Shown here: positions 33,978 through 46,046 of the stretch, piece by piece
Layout of the letters: each line of letters opens with the position of its first letter
How positions within the stretch are numbered: the first letter of the stretch is position 1
Assembly: GCF_002865645.1 (NCBI RefSeq)
Contig: NW_020194644.1
Span: forward strand, 283,546 to 347,545
Length of the DNA: 64,000 bases
Direction: 5' to 3'
From: Hyaloscypha bicolor E
Lineage: Eukaryota > Ascomycota > Leotiomycetes > Helotiales > Hyaloscyphaceae
Notes under the pieces: generated by a model
Databases searched by the model: none
What the model saw: only the letters and a program-made list of their open reading frames with translations
Told to the model about the DNA's origin: nothing
Program-made: the position numbers and the translations under genes

Positions 33978-36775
33978 ATGGGTTACGACGGCGTTGTTCG
34001 GCCGGTGATCCCCCGATATCCAGAACCGATTTTTCCAAAGCCATCCTGCGATACGACGAGAGCCTCAAAAACCACTACATCAAAGTCCAGTCACCATCAG
34101 AAAATTGCAGAAGAGGCCGAAGAGCAAAATTTGCAAGAATTAAAACGCGAAACCCGGCGCGAGTGCCCTGTCGTAAAGTAAAGCCCCCAAAATGCTCACC
34201 TATTGTGATAGGAAGCGCTAACCTTGACCAGTGTGAACGATTCTGATAGAGAGGACGACACGTATACACACAAGCTAAAAGATCTTGTCGACAAACGCAC
34301 TAATCAGAATAATCTGCCGGAGGGGCTGGCTAAGGTAGAAGGTGTTCATACGCCGCCCTACACGACTATTGCCGAAAGGCAAATAATGTCCCAAACTATG
34401 GAAGATTCTACTAATGTCTTGATCTCGAAATTACAAGATTGTCTGGAAATAGAGAAGAACGATGAGGATAGGCTCAATAGCACGAGCAATCTGGACAGTA
34501 GTGACAGCATCAAGAAAGAGGAGACAAGCGATGAGACCACGGCAATGGCTGACGCCTCATCCAGGAATGGCCACACGAGATTCGAAGACGAATTTGGACG
34601 AAACGCAGCAGAGAACCACACCAGCAAATACCAACCTATAGAAGCCAGATCGACAGTCAGCAGAATGCTCCTCAACCCGACTAGCGCCACTTTGCGCTCG
34701 GGGTCGTGGGATCCATCTCAACCTTATGAGCAAGGTTTTAAGGATTCTTTGCCAAAAGCCGACAACCTTACAGAGAAGGCAATTGGTCACATTTCCTCCC
34801 TACGCCTCCCTGGAGGGCTCCTTCAACCATTTTTACATGATTCTGTAGAAGCTGGCGTCCTTTCCAAAAATGACAATCCAACATCTCAGTTAACGCCTGA
34901 ATTATCTGCACTTATAGAAAATCCCAATCCGATGCAACCCCAGAAAATTTCGCCTCAAGAGAGTATAGTTGGACAATTATATGACTCATCACAAGTTGTC
35001 TCATCTCCAAGGTACTTTAACCCCAAGTGTCAAGGAAACCTCACCGCTAATCAAAGCAGAGGTTCCTCTCCTTCTTCCGTAATGGACCTGCATATGACAA
35101 CTGCTACATTTCTAGCTGCCTCGAGCTCTGTTATGATAGAAGAAGAGATAGAAGCGAAAACTGAATCTGGATGGGGTTCCCAAGAGAGTGACTCCGAATG
35201 CGAGGAGTCCGATCACTTCAGCAGATCGAGTAGCTATCACTCAAGTGTTGGTGAAAATGAGGCCTTCGATGGCATCATTATATTAACTTTGAGTCGTATT
35301 CAGCAAGCAATGGTTGAGAGGATCATGGAGCACTTTTGGCTGAAGTTCCAAGAATGGACCTCTAACAACTACAAACATGCCAGCGGGACAACAACTTCAG
35401 CATGGACTGAATTCCATAACGATAATGTACCAGGAACAACTTCCACACAGCTCACAAACAAGCGTAACAGCAATGATGAGCCGACTGAAGGGGGAGGTGA
35501 CAATAGCCGAGCGCCAAAACGGCCACGAAACAAAACGAAGGTTCGCCAAGAGCGAAACAAAGCGCTAGACTTTGCATGCCATTTTAAAAAACACAACCCT
35601 CGCAAATACAATATCGACGAGTTTCGTTCTTGCTGCCTGGGACATTGGGGGACTATAGCAAGAGTGAAGTATGACCTTGGCTCGCGACGTCCTGTTGAGA
35701 CATACCAACAAACGTAGGGAACACCTCTATCGACGACACCAATTAGCTCCGCAATGCCCGAGGTGTTGTCAGCAATTCGAAAGTCAAGAAGAATTGCAGG
35801 CCCACTCGCGACTTGCGGTGAGCTGTGAATTACAGCCATGCCGGGAACAAGAAGGAATCACGGCTGATGTAGAGAAGCAGCTAAAAAGCAGGAAAAAGAC
35901 AAGCGCAGGGCAGTCCGAGGCTGACCGTTGGAGGGAGATTTATCAAATATTGTTCCCAGGGGAACCGGTCCCGTCGCCATGTAAGTTTACCAACAATCTC
36001 CCTTCATGCTAAGTTGGGAGAATTGGTCTGATCAGCTGTAGACTTTGATCCAATTCAAGACAACTATGAAAATTGGTCAGCGTCAAGAGACTTCCTCAAC
36101 TATGTGGCATTCGCTCGAGAAGAGGTACCTCGAAGATTCAGGCAATCTCTGGAAGCAATAATCACAGCTGGGATTGAGCCCATCGAACACCAGATAATAG
36201 CTCGGATGGAGGATTTGATTCGGGATTGCCAAGAACAAACATTTTCTTCCTACAGACTCCAGTATAGGTCGGCTGAGCAAACGGTTCCTGTCAATACCGG
36301 ACATCTAAATCTTGGTGATGAAAAGCTTCCTCAGCACCAACCTGCGCAGGAAGAGATGCTCACGGACGTGAATACTGCCGCACCTCCGCAAGATCGAGAC
36401 CCTCCCGAAGACGTAGGTCCGGTCGACCTCAACTCAGAAGCTCAAGATATGACTCAATATGAATCCGGAGTTACGCTGAGTGTGGCTAGCAATGACCCTC
36501 CAGACGCTCAGGGAACTGCTACAGTATCGCATTCTGGCAACGATACGGACTGGCTCATGTGCGGATGCTCATATTTCTGTATCTGTCCTCGAAATTCGGC
36601 AAATCAACGCCTTACGAGCTCTCAAATCCATGTTACTCCCGGTACACCGATGAATCTGGATATCGAGCCCACAATAGCGACTACGGAAAAGGCAATGTCT
36701 GGATATACCTCGCAACTGCTTGTGGAATCCAATGACGATGGTTTTGATTGGGCCTCATATCTGAATTCATGCTAG
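33978..36775 (+). CDS. fungal C2H2/cysteine-rich zinc-finger-like protein, about 877 aa
   Basis: Four exons: 33,978-34,177, 34,232-35,668, 35,718-35,980 and 36,042-36,775. Introns are 34,178-34,231 (GTAAAG, GCTAAC, CCAG), 35,669-35,717 (GTATGA, GTAG) and 35,981-36,041 (GTAAGT, CTGAT, GTAG). The spliced frame is open throughout (2,634 nt). Residues 1-490 look disordered and acidic/Ser-rich. A basic stretch at about 495-511 may be a nuclear signal. Then come FACHFKKHNP (from residue 514), RSCCLGHWGTIARVKEHLYRRH (to 553) and CPRC-x12-H-x6-C (559-582), followed by a KWRE-like RWREIYQILFP and PSPYFDP. This order is typical of a large fungal family annotated as C2H2-type domain proteins. Splicing is supported because it restores VKEHLYRRH. 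The tail (640-877) is acidic. Zinc binding and a regulatory role are inferred. There is no sign of RIP, so the gene is probably functional. Confidence 0.85.
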
Positions 36776-37450
36776 AACAGTAGCTGCTTGTGTCTAGAGG
36801 TTTTAGACTTAGCATAAGAAAAGGGTTACAAGCAAATAGCGCGTCAGCTAGTGAGGTAGGAAGTGGGTAGTTGTATGTGATCTAGTACCTTGACGGTCCT
36901 TCTTGACTGGCTGGGAGATCTCTCCGATCTGTATTTCAACATGTACTACTATAAGCCTTGAATAATAATATTTTAGCTCTCCTCTATTACATAGTGAGAA
37001 TGTAGCCTTGGTTGTCTTCCTGTTTGTAGTCACTAATTTTAGATTAGGAAGGTAAATATTTGGGATCCCTAGCTAGGGAAGGAGGGGCCTTTTCGGGGCC
37101 CTCATTAAAAGTTAATGATTGCTAGTAAGCGTGTGAATAGGATAAGCAGGCCTGCACAAGCCTGAGCCAAAGGTAAACCTGGCCTGAGCTGAGCCTAAGA
37201 AAAGGCGGCACTGCTCATATGAGACATAGGGTTGGGAAGAGCAAACATTCCGGTATACCGAGGCCTCTAACCCCTGTACTGCCAAAACCCCGATTTTTCA
37301 TTCCATACAACATTAGCACTTTGGACATAGCATATTCGCACTTTGCACAGTTCATTTGCACGTCGCACTTGACTTTTAGTATTACTTTAGGCATTAGAAA
37401 TATTATATTTAATCAGGGCTAGACCCTGGAACTAATAGTATTAAGGTTTA
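36776..37450. other. 3' flank of the zinc-finger-like gene with inverted repeats
   Basis: No gene. It contains near-palindromes GGATCCCTAGCTAGGG (about 37,061-37,078) and GAGGGGCC-TTTTC-GGGGCCCTC (about 37,082-37,102), and repeated GCACTTTG(G/C)AC words between 37,316 and 37,370. It grades into RIP-type AT-rich DNA at about 37,450. Confidence 0.4.
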
Positions 37451-38049
37451 ACTATAAATTAAGAATTAATTACATATATTACTCGCAATTATTATATATA
37501 ATAAATACACTTCAAAATTATTTATTTATTATTTGTAAAGTTTAGAGAAATTAATATATTAAAAATTACTCGGTTATTATAATAATTTAGTGCTTTTTAA
37601 TAAGCCTTGCCTAATTTTAATTACCTTAGGAAATTGCGATTTTATATTTTCCTTATTAATAATATTACGAAAATTATTAAAATTATTAAAATTATTAAAA
37701 CTTTTTATAAATTTATTAAGATATCTTACTTAAAAATAAATCTAGATCTAATTCGAGCTTATATTATTAACTAAATATAAGCCTATTATATAACTAAAGA
37801 AATTACTTAAAATATTAAAATAATTTATTAATAACTAAAATTCTGAAATATTTATAAATATATAATATTAATAAAACTCAAGTAATATATTTATAAGAAA
37901 ATATTAGACTTTTATAATAAATAAATATATTTAAAAGAAAAAAAAGAAATTAATTATTTAAAGTTTATAGAAAGAGTTTAATAATAGCCTAATTAAAGGC
38001 TATAAATAAAGGCTTTTATATAACTATTTTCGAAAAATAACTAATAAGT
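37451..38049. other. AT-rich RIP-type block
   Basis: Extremely TpA-rich with an AAAATTATT tandem near 37,670-37,700. No ORF. The right end (37,966-38,049) may already be leader of the copia family, because TTTATAGAAAGAGTTTAATAATAG resembles copy 0 near 1,605. Nothing else was recognised. Confidence 0.4.
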
Positions 38050-38290
38050 TATTATTAATTTAGTAGAAATATATAATATATATAAAATACTAGTATATTA
38101 AAGTTAGTAAAGTAAATAATATTTAAAAGTAAGAATTATAAATTATAATATTAATATATAATTTCTAAATTTATTAAGCCTAATAAAAACTAGTTACTAG
38201 TTAAATTACTTATAAGATATAAGATTATATAACTATATCTCGTACTTTATATTTTATTATTTATATTCTATTACTTATATTTTATTACTT
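38050..38290 (-). repeat. copia-family LTR-like block, array position 1
   Basis: Shares with the other LTR blocks the words AGTAGAAATATATA, TTAGTAAAGT, AATATATAATTTCTAAAT, AAGCCTAATAAAAACTAG and ATATAACTATATCTCGTA. It is more heavily RIP-mutated than the others. It is followed by the same ~600-700 bp non-coding block (38,291-38,870) that follows the LTR at 53,999-54,135. Confidence 0.55.
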
Positions 38291-38870
38291 CCGAGTTCTA
38301 TAACTAAATATATAATTCCTAAAATAATAATTATATTAATACTAAAATCTTTTTAAAAACGCAAAAAATAGTATTTTCCTCTAATTATATACTAATTTCG
38401 TAATCTAATCTAATACTAGATTCTTTGAAATACTTTATATATTTATATATATATTTTTATTTTATATTTTTAATTTTTTTTAATTTAATATATTTATTTT
38501 TAATATATTTCTTTATATCTAATTATATAATATATATATTAATAAAATATTTGAGGGTATTTAATAACTTTAATTTTATTATAAATTTAGTAGAATTTGA
38601 TTTTTCCTTAATTTATTTAACTTTTATAATTTCTTATTATTTATATATTTAATACTTTATTAATTATAGATTTAATTAAAGTACTTATATTAAAGGTATA
38701 AGCTATATTATATAGTTTTAAAACTAAAATATTTCTAGTAATTCTCTTATATTTAATAAAGAACTAGTAAATAATAATAGATATATTTAATTTAGAAAAG
38801 AAAAATCTCTATTAATTATAAATAAAGTATTTATAAAAATAATTAAATATAAGAACTTCTTTACTAGCTA
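38291..38870 (-). mobile_element. internally deleted copia derivative
   Basis: This block aligns by eye with 54,136-54,865, the stretch between the 3' LTR and the end of pol in the larger copia element (AAAAACGC followed by a TATATTTATAT run, then TAATAGCTTTAATTTTATTA-like sequence, then TATAAGAACTTCTTTACTAG). Where the larger element continues into pol, this one jumps straight into the next LTR at 38,871. So the whole pol-gag region is missing and the structure is LTR, 3' block, LTR. Confidence 0.5.
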
Positions 38871-39017
38871 TTAGTTTACCAGAAATATATAGTACTATTA
38901 TATAGTCGTGAAATACTATTTATATAAGATTAGTAAAGTTATTATTTAGAAATAAGAATTATAGTATTATAGTATTAATATATAATCCCTAAATCTACTA
39001 AGCCTAATAGGAACTAG
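38871..39017 (-). repeat. copia LTR, left part, split by Gypsy copy 2
   Basis: Reads TATTAGTTTACCAGAAATAT through AAGCCTAATAGGAACTAG and then stops at the Gypsy LTR. The LTR resumes at 53,999 with CTAGCTACTAGTTAAG. The uninterrupted version exists at 60,020-60,070 (AATAGAAACTAGCTACCGG), which shows both halves are one LTR split by insertion. Confidence 0.8.
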
Positions 39018-39257
39018 TATAGAAAGGAAACTGTAATAAGACAAAAACCTATATAAAGTATAAATAGTATATAGTATATAAAAGCTTAATTAATTAAATA
39101 CTTATAAAGAATTATTTTTTAAGTCTATAGAAAAACCAGCTTTCTTATATAATTTCTGCAAGTTATATATAAAAGGCTATAGCTTTTACTATATAACCTA
39201 AATCTTAAAACCGCCAAAATAATATAATTTTTGACAAATATAGCCTGCTATACTATA
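39018..39257 (-). repeat. Gypsy copy 2, 3' LTR with internal deletion
   Basis: 240 bp against 303 bp in the other three LTRs. After ATATAAAGTA it jumps to TAAATAGTATATAG, losing the segment that contains TAGAGCGCAAAA in its partners. The missing ~62 bp is flanked by similar AAGTA/TATAAA words, suggesting slippage between short repeats. Confidence 0.85.
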
Positions 39258-42158
39258 TCTGACCTTTTATTTATTTATACTTATTCCCTAAGTACTAAAA
39301 ATAATAGAAAAATTCTATTTAGAATCCGAAATAACGAAATATTCCGGATTCTCCTCTATTAGTTAATCTAATTTCTTCTCTATATATCTAAAATAAGATT
39401 TATTACCCTCAAATAGTCTTATTTTATATTTCCGAACTTGCTTAATAGTAATCCGAACCTGCTTAGCTATATTCTTATACTAAATCTAATATAGTTCTCT
39501 ATATTAATTAGTATTTGCCTTTAACTATTACTCAATTTCCGCCTTTACTATAGGATATTAAGAAGGCTTATTATAGTAAATTATATTATAAATTATACTA
39601 ATATACTCTAAACGGATAGCTTCTTTGAATTTCGTATTATTTATAGTATTTTTAAATTAACCTTTAATAAAAGGGGAAAGCTCTAGATAAGAGGCTTTAA
39701 TAACCTTATAGAAGACTCTATTTTTATATATTCTATTCTTAATAGTAACTAGACTTATTAGAACTATAGTAAAAGGCCTATTAAGTAGTAAATTATTATT
39801 AAGCTATTTTTCGACTTATATATTATTCGAGAATTAATACTTTCCTATAATTTCAGACTTATAGATTACCTAGCTAAAGGCATTTATTTATCTAATTAAA
39901 TAGACTATACTTGGAGTCTTTTCTTCTACTATCTTTAGTAAATACTCGCCTATTTCCTTAGCTACTTTAGGCTTAAATTTATTAGAAATAGAGGAGTAAT
40001 TAATATTTTTAAAGAACTTCTTACTAAAGGTAGTAGCCTTTTTATAATCTATAAGGAAAATATAGCTAATATTCTAATACTTTTTATTAAGATAGAATTC
40101 GCTATTTAAAGCTTTAGTAGTAGCCAGATCTTTAGTATTACCTTTATACTAATTATAATTAATGTTTCCAGAAGTAAAGTATCGGGCTAGTTAAAAGTAA
40201 ATAACTAAATAAATAGAATACTTGCTTAATACTTTATAAAATCCGAGCTATATTAATAGATCTGCTATTAAAAGTTAAGAGGCTAAAATAAAGTAGCTAT
40301 TATTAAGATCTCTATATATTAATATATTATCTTTTTAGAGATAGAACTATAATATTTTTATTTCTTCTATTAAGAGCTTTTAAATACTAAGCTTCTTAAT
40401 CTATTTCAGGTAATTCTTCTTATAAATATAGCTATTAATATCCAGATTAATAATATTAGACTTAGAAATAGAGACTATAGTATTGAATTAGAGCTATAGA
40501 TTAGAGCGGAATTAATCGGAAATATAGTACTTATATTTATACTTTTTAATTTTCTAGTTCTTAAAAAAGAAATTCCGTATTTCCTTATCTATTCAAGTAA
40601 CGGAAATATACTTCTTGCCTTTAGTAACTTTATAAATCTTAGTAACTAGCTTTAAAGCATTCTTAATCTCTTATATATTAATAGAGAAAGTATTAGCAAG
40701 TTACTAAATATATACTATATAAAGAGCTTTAAGAAATCCATTATTAATCCTATAGTATTCTCGCTTACAAATAGATCCCAAAATACCGCTATATATTCCC
40801 TTAAAGATATACTTATTTTACCGAGCAAGTATTAACTTCTATTTAGCTAATATCTTATAAATATACTAAATGCCTTTATTAAATTCTCCGGACTTAATAT
40901 TCTTAGTCTTTTACTTCTTAATTCTAAATATAATTATAGATATCTTTCTAGATAGTATTTTTTTCTTTAGAATAGAGGATTTCTCTTTACTTTCTTCTAT
41001 TTTACTAATCTTATATTTAGTCTAGTATTTAGATCTCTGCTATTTATTAGAAGTTTTAGGCTTAGCTTACTTTCTATTCTTGCCAGGTTCTTCTTATCTA
41101 GTTATATTAGTTCCGCTAGCTTTACTAGTAGTTTTCTTACTAGGCTCTATTAAATTAGCTCTATTTTTCTTAGCTAGATCTAGTTAAATTAAAGCAGAAA
41201 TTATAATAGGGGCCTATTTTTTAGGCTTATCTCGGAAAGCAGGAAAAGGCTTATTATTATAAACTTCCTTAATTAGAATTCCGGAAGTATTAAAGGTATA
41301 CTATCTAGCTTTAAAGTTATTAGCTAATAGTAGCTTAAACTCTAATTCTCCAGATTCCGAAATAGCTTTAGTATACTTAAGTACTTTAGTAATATCTAAT
41401 TTAGTAAATATACTAGTATTTTAATATTTCTTATCCTTAATATACTTTAAAATAGCTTTATTAATTAATTAAATAGCTTTATATACTAAAGTTTTTATTT
41501 TAAAAAGGAAATATAACTTCTTATAGATATTCTTACTAAAGTTATTATAGATATTATTAATATATTAGCTAAAAGCTTTATTATATAGTATAATTCCATT
41601 CTAACTCTTAGTATTAAAACCGTTTACTATAGTCTTAATCTTATTAAGCTTTTCTTATCTGCTTTTAGAAATGCCTTTAATAATATTCTCGAATTCTCTA
41701 TTATTAGCTTAATAGTTCTTTAGCTTCTCCTTAGTTAATTCTAGTCCAGTTCTATCTCTAATAAAGGTCTTCTACTTTAAAAGCTTATTATATATACCGC
41801 TTAGCTTATTTAGGATATTTATATTAAATTCGGTAATTGCAGCTATTTTTTCTGGTATTAGTAGGCCTTTTATAACTGCTCAAGCTTCTTTAATACTTTG
41901 AACTTTAATACTATTAATCTATAGCCTTTTAATAATACTATAGCTTATAAGAACTAGCTACTATACTTTACTGACTTAAGAAATCTATACTTTAGCTATT
42001 TTATTATTTTTAATAGGTTATAAAGATATTATTAGTATAATAGTTATAGGTTATAGAATTAAAGATTCTCGAAATTATAAGAATTTCTTTTAAGTATATT
42101 CTAAAATAAAAAGTAAATTAAAATAGTCTTGAATTATATAGAGATATTATATATATTC

Positions 42159-44102
42159 GAGTTTTTCTTTCTTTCTAGTAAGAAAATAAAGCTAAAATAG
42201 TAATATATATAATAGGGAAAGTAGATATAATAATTAGATATATTTAAGGTAATATAATTATAAATTAGAAATAATTATAAAAGATAAAATATAAAGTTAG
42301 ACTTCTATTATAGAAAAGAATATAAATATATATATCTAAAGAAATATAATTAAAGAAATAATTAAGGCAAGTTAAATTAAACGGTAATAATAGAGAAATA
42401 AGAAAGTAATATAATAGAAATATAAATATAATAGTAGTATTTAAAATATTAGAATATAGAAGAAAATAATAAAAATTTTATAATATAGATATATTTTAAC
42501 TTTCTATTTATTTAAAGATATTTCTATTAACTTAAAGAATAGTATAAAAAAAGGGAAATAATATAGAGAATATATAAAAGATAAGGCATATAAGTATACT
42601 AAAGATATTAGGAAAATATAAAGTAAATATTAATAAAAAAGAAGTTAGAATAATAGAATTAAGAAATAACTTAGAATAAGATATTACTTCTTCTAAAACT
42701 AATTTATATCTTTTCCGAAAGCTAATTATATTTATTTAATACTTATTAAAGTCGACTTTATATAGTATAAAACTATTTAGTTAGTTAGAACTTTAAAATA
42801 ATATCTATATTTATAAAAGTAATATTAAAAGTATTAGGGTTTATAGAAAGAAGAACTATAAGATAGTATAAATAAGGTTTATAGTATTATTATTAAGTTA
42901 GAAATAATTAAAGCTAAAGTTAATATAGAATATAAAAGAATTAGATATTCCGAATTAGTATTAAGAATATAATATTAAAAGTATCTTCTTAATTACTTAG
43001 ATAATATTTAATAGTAAAAAACAAATTAATAGTAAGAATTAGTAAATTATACTAGCTTTTTAAAGAAGTAATTAATTTCCGGTAATAAAACGGTATTTTA
43101 ATTAGGAAATAGGTTCTATATAGGAGAAGTTTTCTTTATATAGAAATAAAAATATATAATATACTAATTAAGTCTTAGTATAAGTTTTAAGAGTAGCTAT
43201 AGTTATATTAAAAAAGAAGTGGGTTTTCTAATATAAGATAGGCTTTAAATAGGCAGATCTAGTTTATCTAATATCTAAAAGATTTCCAGAATTATATATT
43301 ATTAAGTACTTTCGAAAATAACTATTAGGTTTAATAAGGTTTCTCTTTTCTTTTATAAGGCTTCTAGTTTAGCTATTTTATCTATATATAACTTCTAATT
43401 AGGAAGTTTATTTGAATATTATAAGGAAACTTATAATAATAGTTTAAGTTAAAGTCGAGATCTATAAATATTATAGTCAAGCTTTAGACCGGTATAAGCT
43501 ATAAGAATAGCTAGTTAAAAAGGCAAATAGAGCTTTTAAAAGGTTTCTAATTTAGTAAAATATATATAAAAAGCCCTTTTTCTTCTTTTTTTTTCTTTTT
43601 ATCTCTAAATATAGTTACTATTTATTACTATAGTTCGGAATTAAAAGTCTATAAAGTAATCTTTTAATTTCTTTATTTATTTTTATATTAAAAGAGATAT
43701 TTTATATTTGATTTCTAAAATCTAGTAATAGAATCTTATATTAAGAATACTATCTAGTAGTAATAATTAGATAATAGTAAGAAATAAGTAATAGTAAAGT
43801 TCGTTTGACTTCTAGAATAATAGTCTAATAATAATATTCTTTAATAATTATAAATAATAGTTAGAAGAAAAAAATAAAAGATATATAAAAAATTAAAAGT
43901 AATTAGCTTTATTCTAGATTAGAAAAGGCTTCTATTATCGGATACTTCCTTCTAGTTCTCTATAAAGAAGATATACTTTACTCTCTTTAATTCCGGTAAC
44001 TCTGGAATATATATAATAATACTAGTAGCTTTCTTAATCTTTTAAGTACTATTTCGCTTATAGTATTTTATAACTACTTTCTTTTCTAGTTCTATATCTA
44101 TA
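42159..44102 (-). repeat. 1,944-bp tandem duplication, unit A
   Basis: Begins GAGTTTTTCTTTCTTTC at 42,159. The identical sequence starts again at 44,103, and copy 1 of the Gypsy element has it only once (from about 19,258). Sampled at many places along the unit (42,721, 42,961, 43,561, 43,861 against +1,944), no mismatch was seen, including in homopolymer runs. It covers the antisense relic and the integrase-proximal end. Confidence 0.9.
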
Positions 44103-46046
44103 GAGTTTTTCTTTCTTTCTAGTAAGAAAATAAAGCTAAAATAGTAATATATATAATAGGGAAAGTAGATATAATAATTAGATATATTTAAGGTAATATA
44201 ATTATAAATTAGAAATAATTATAAAAGATAAAATATAAAGTTAGACTTCTATTATAGAAAAGAATATAAATATATATATCTAAAGAAATATAATTAAAGA
44301 AATAATTAAGGCAAGTTAAATTAAACGGTAATAATAGAGAAATAAGAAAGTAATATAATAGAAATATAAATATAATAGTAGTATTTAAAATATTAGAATA
44401 TAGAAGAAAATAATAAAAATTTTATAATATAGATATATTTTAACTTTCTATTTATTTAAAGATATTTCTATTAACTTAAAGAATAGTATAAAAAAAGGGA
44501 AATAATATAGAGAATATATAAAAGATAAGGCATATAAGTATACTAAAGATATTAGGAAAATATAAAGTAAATATTAATAAAAAAGAAGTTAGAATAATAG
44601 AATTAAGAAATAACTTAGAATAAGATATTACTTCTTCTAAAACTAATTTATATCTTTTCCGAAAGCTAATTATATTTATTTAATACTTATTAAAGTCGAC
44701 TTTATATAGTATAAAACTATTTAGTTAGTTAGAACTTTAAAATAATATCTATATTTATAAAAGTAATATTAAAAGTATTAGGGTTTATAGAAAGAAGAAC
44801 TATAAGATAGTATAAATAAGGTTTATAGTATTATTATTAAGTTAGAAATAATTAAAGCTAAAGTTAATATAGAATATAAAAGAATTAGATATTCCGAATT
44901 AGTATTAAGAATATAATATTAAAAGTATCTTCTTAATTACTTAGATAATATTTAATAGTAAAAAACAAATTAATAGTAAGAATTAGTAAATTATACTAGC
45001 TTTTTAAAGAAGTAATTAATTTCCGGTAATAAAACGGTATTTTAATTAGGAAATAGGTTCTATATAGGAGAAGTTTTCTTTATATAGAAATAAAAATATA
45101 TAATATACTAATTAAGTCTTAGTATAAGTTTTAAGAGTAGCTATAGTTATATTAAAAAAGAAGTGGGTTTTCTAATATAAGATAGGCTTTAAATAGGCAG
45201 ATCTAGTTTATCTAATATCTAAAAGATTTCCAGAATTATATATTATTAAGTACTTTCGAAAATAACTATTAGGTTTAATAAGGTTTCTCTTTTCTTTTAT
45301 AAGGCTTCTAGTTTAGCTATTTTATCTATATATAACTTCTAATTAGGAAGTTTATTTGAATATTATAAGGAAACTTATAATAATAGTTTAAGTTAAAGTC
45401 GAGATCTATAAATATTATAGTCAAGCTTTAGACCGGTATAAGCTATAAGAATAGCTAGTTAAAAAGGCAAATAGAGCTTTTAAAAGGTTTCTAATTTAGT
45501 AAAATATATATAAAAAGCCCTTTTTCTTCTTTTTTTTTCTTTTTATCTCTAAATATAGTTACTATTTATTACTATAGTTCGGAATTAAAAGTCTATAAAG
45601 TAATCTTTTAATTTCTTTATTTATTTTTATATTAAAAGAGATATTTTATATTTGATTTCTAAAATCTAGTAATAGAATCTTATATTAAGAATACTATCTA
45701 GTAGTAATAATTAGATAATAGTAAGAAATAAGTAATAGTAAAGTTCGTTTGACTTCTAGAATAATAGTCTAATAATAATATTCTTTAATAATTATAAATA
45801 ATAGTTAGAAGAAAAAAATAAAAGATATATAAAAAATTAAAAGTAATTAGCTTTATTCTAGATTAGAAAAGGCTTCTATTATCGGATACTTCCTTCTAGT
45901 TCTCTATAAAGAAGATATACTTTACTCTCTTTAATTCCGGTAACTCTGGAATATATATAATAATACTAGTAGCTTTCTTAATCTTTTAAGTACTATTTCG
46001 CTTATAGTATTTTATAACTACTTTCTTTTCTAGTTCTATATCTATC
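44103..46046 (-). repeat. 1,944-bp tandem duplication, unit B
   Basis: Second unit, ending at TATATCTAT (46,045) where the element resumes with CTTAAAACATTT as in copy 1. At the junction, unit A ends TATATCTATA and unit B begins GAGTTTT, with no obvious microhomology. The units share all RIP-type changes, so the duplication happened after mutation, or is an assembly artefact. Confidence 0.9.

Noticed and set aside
38425..38652. 75-codon plus-strand hydrophobic ORF
   Set aside because: It is a Phe/Ile/Tyr run produced by AT-rich sequence in the copia 3' block, not conserved at 54,200-54,500.
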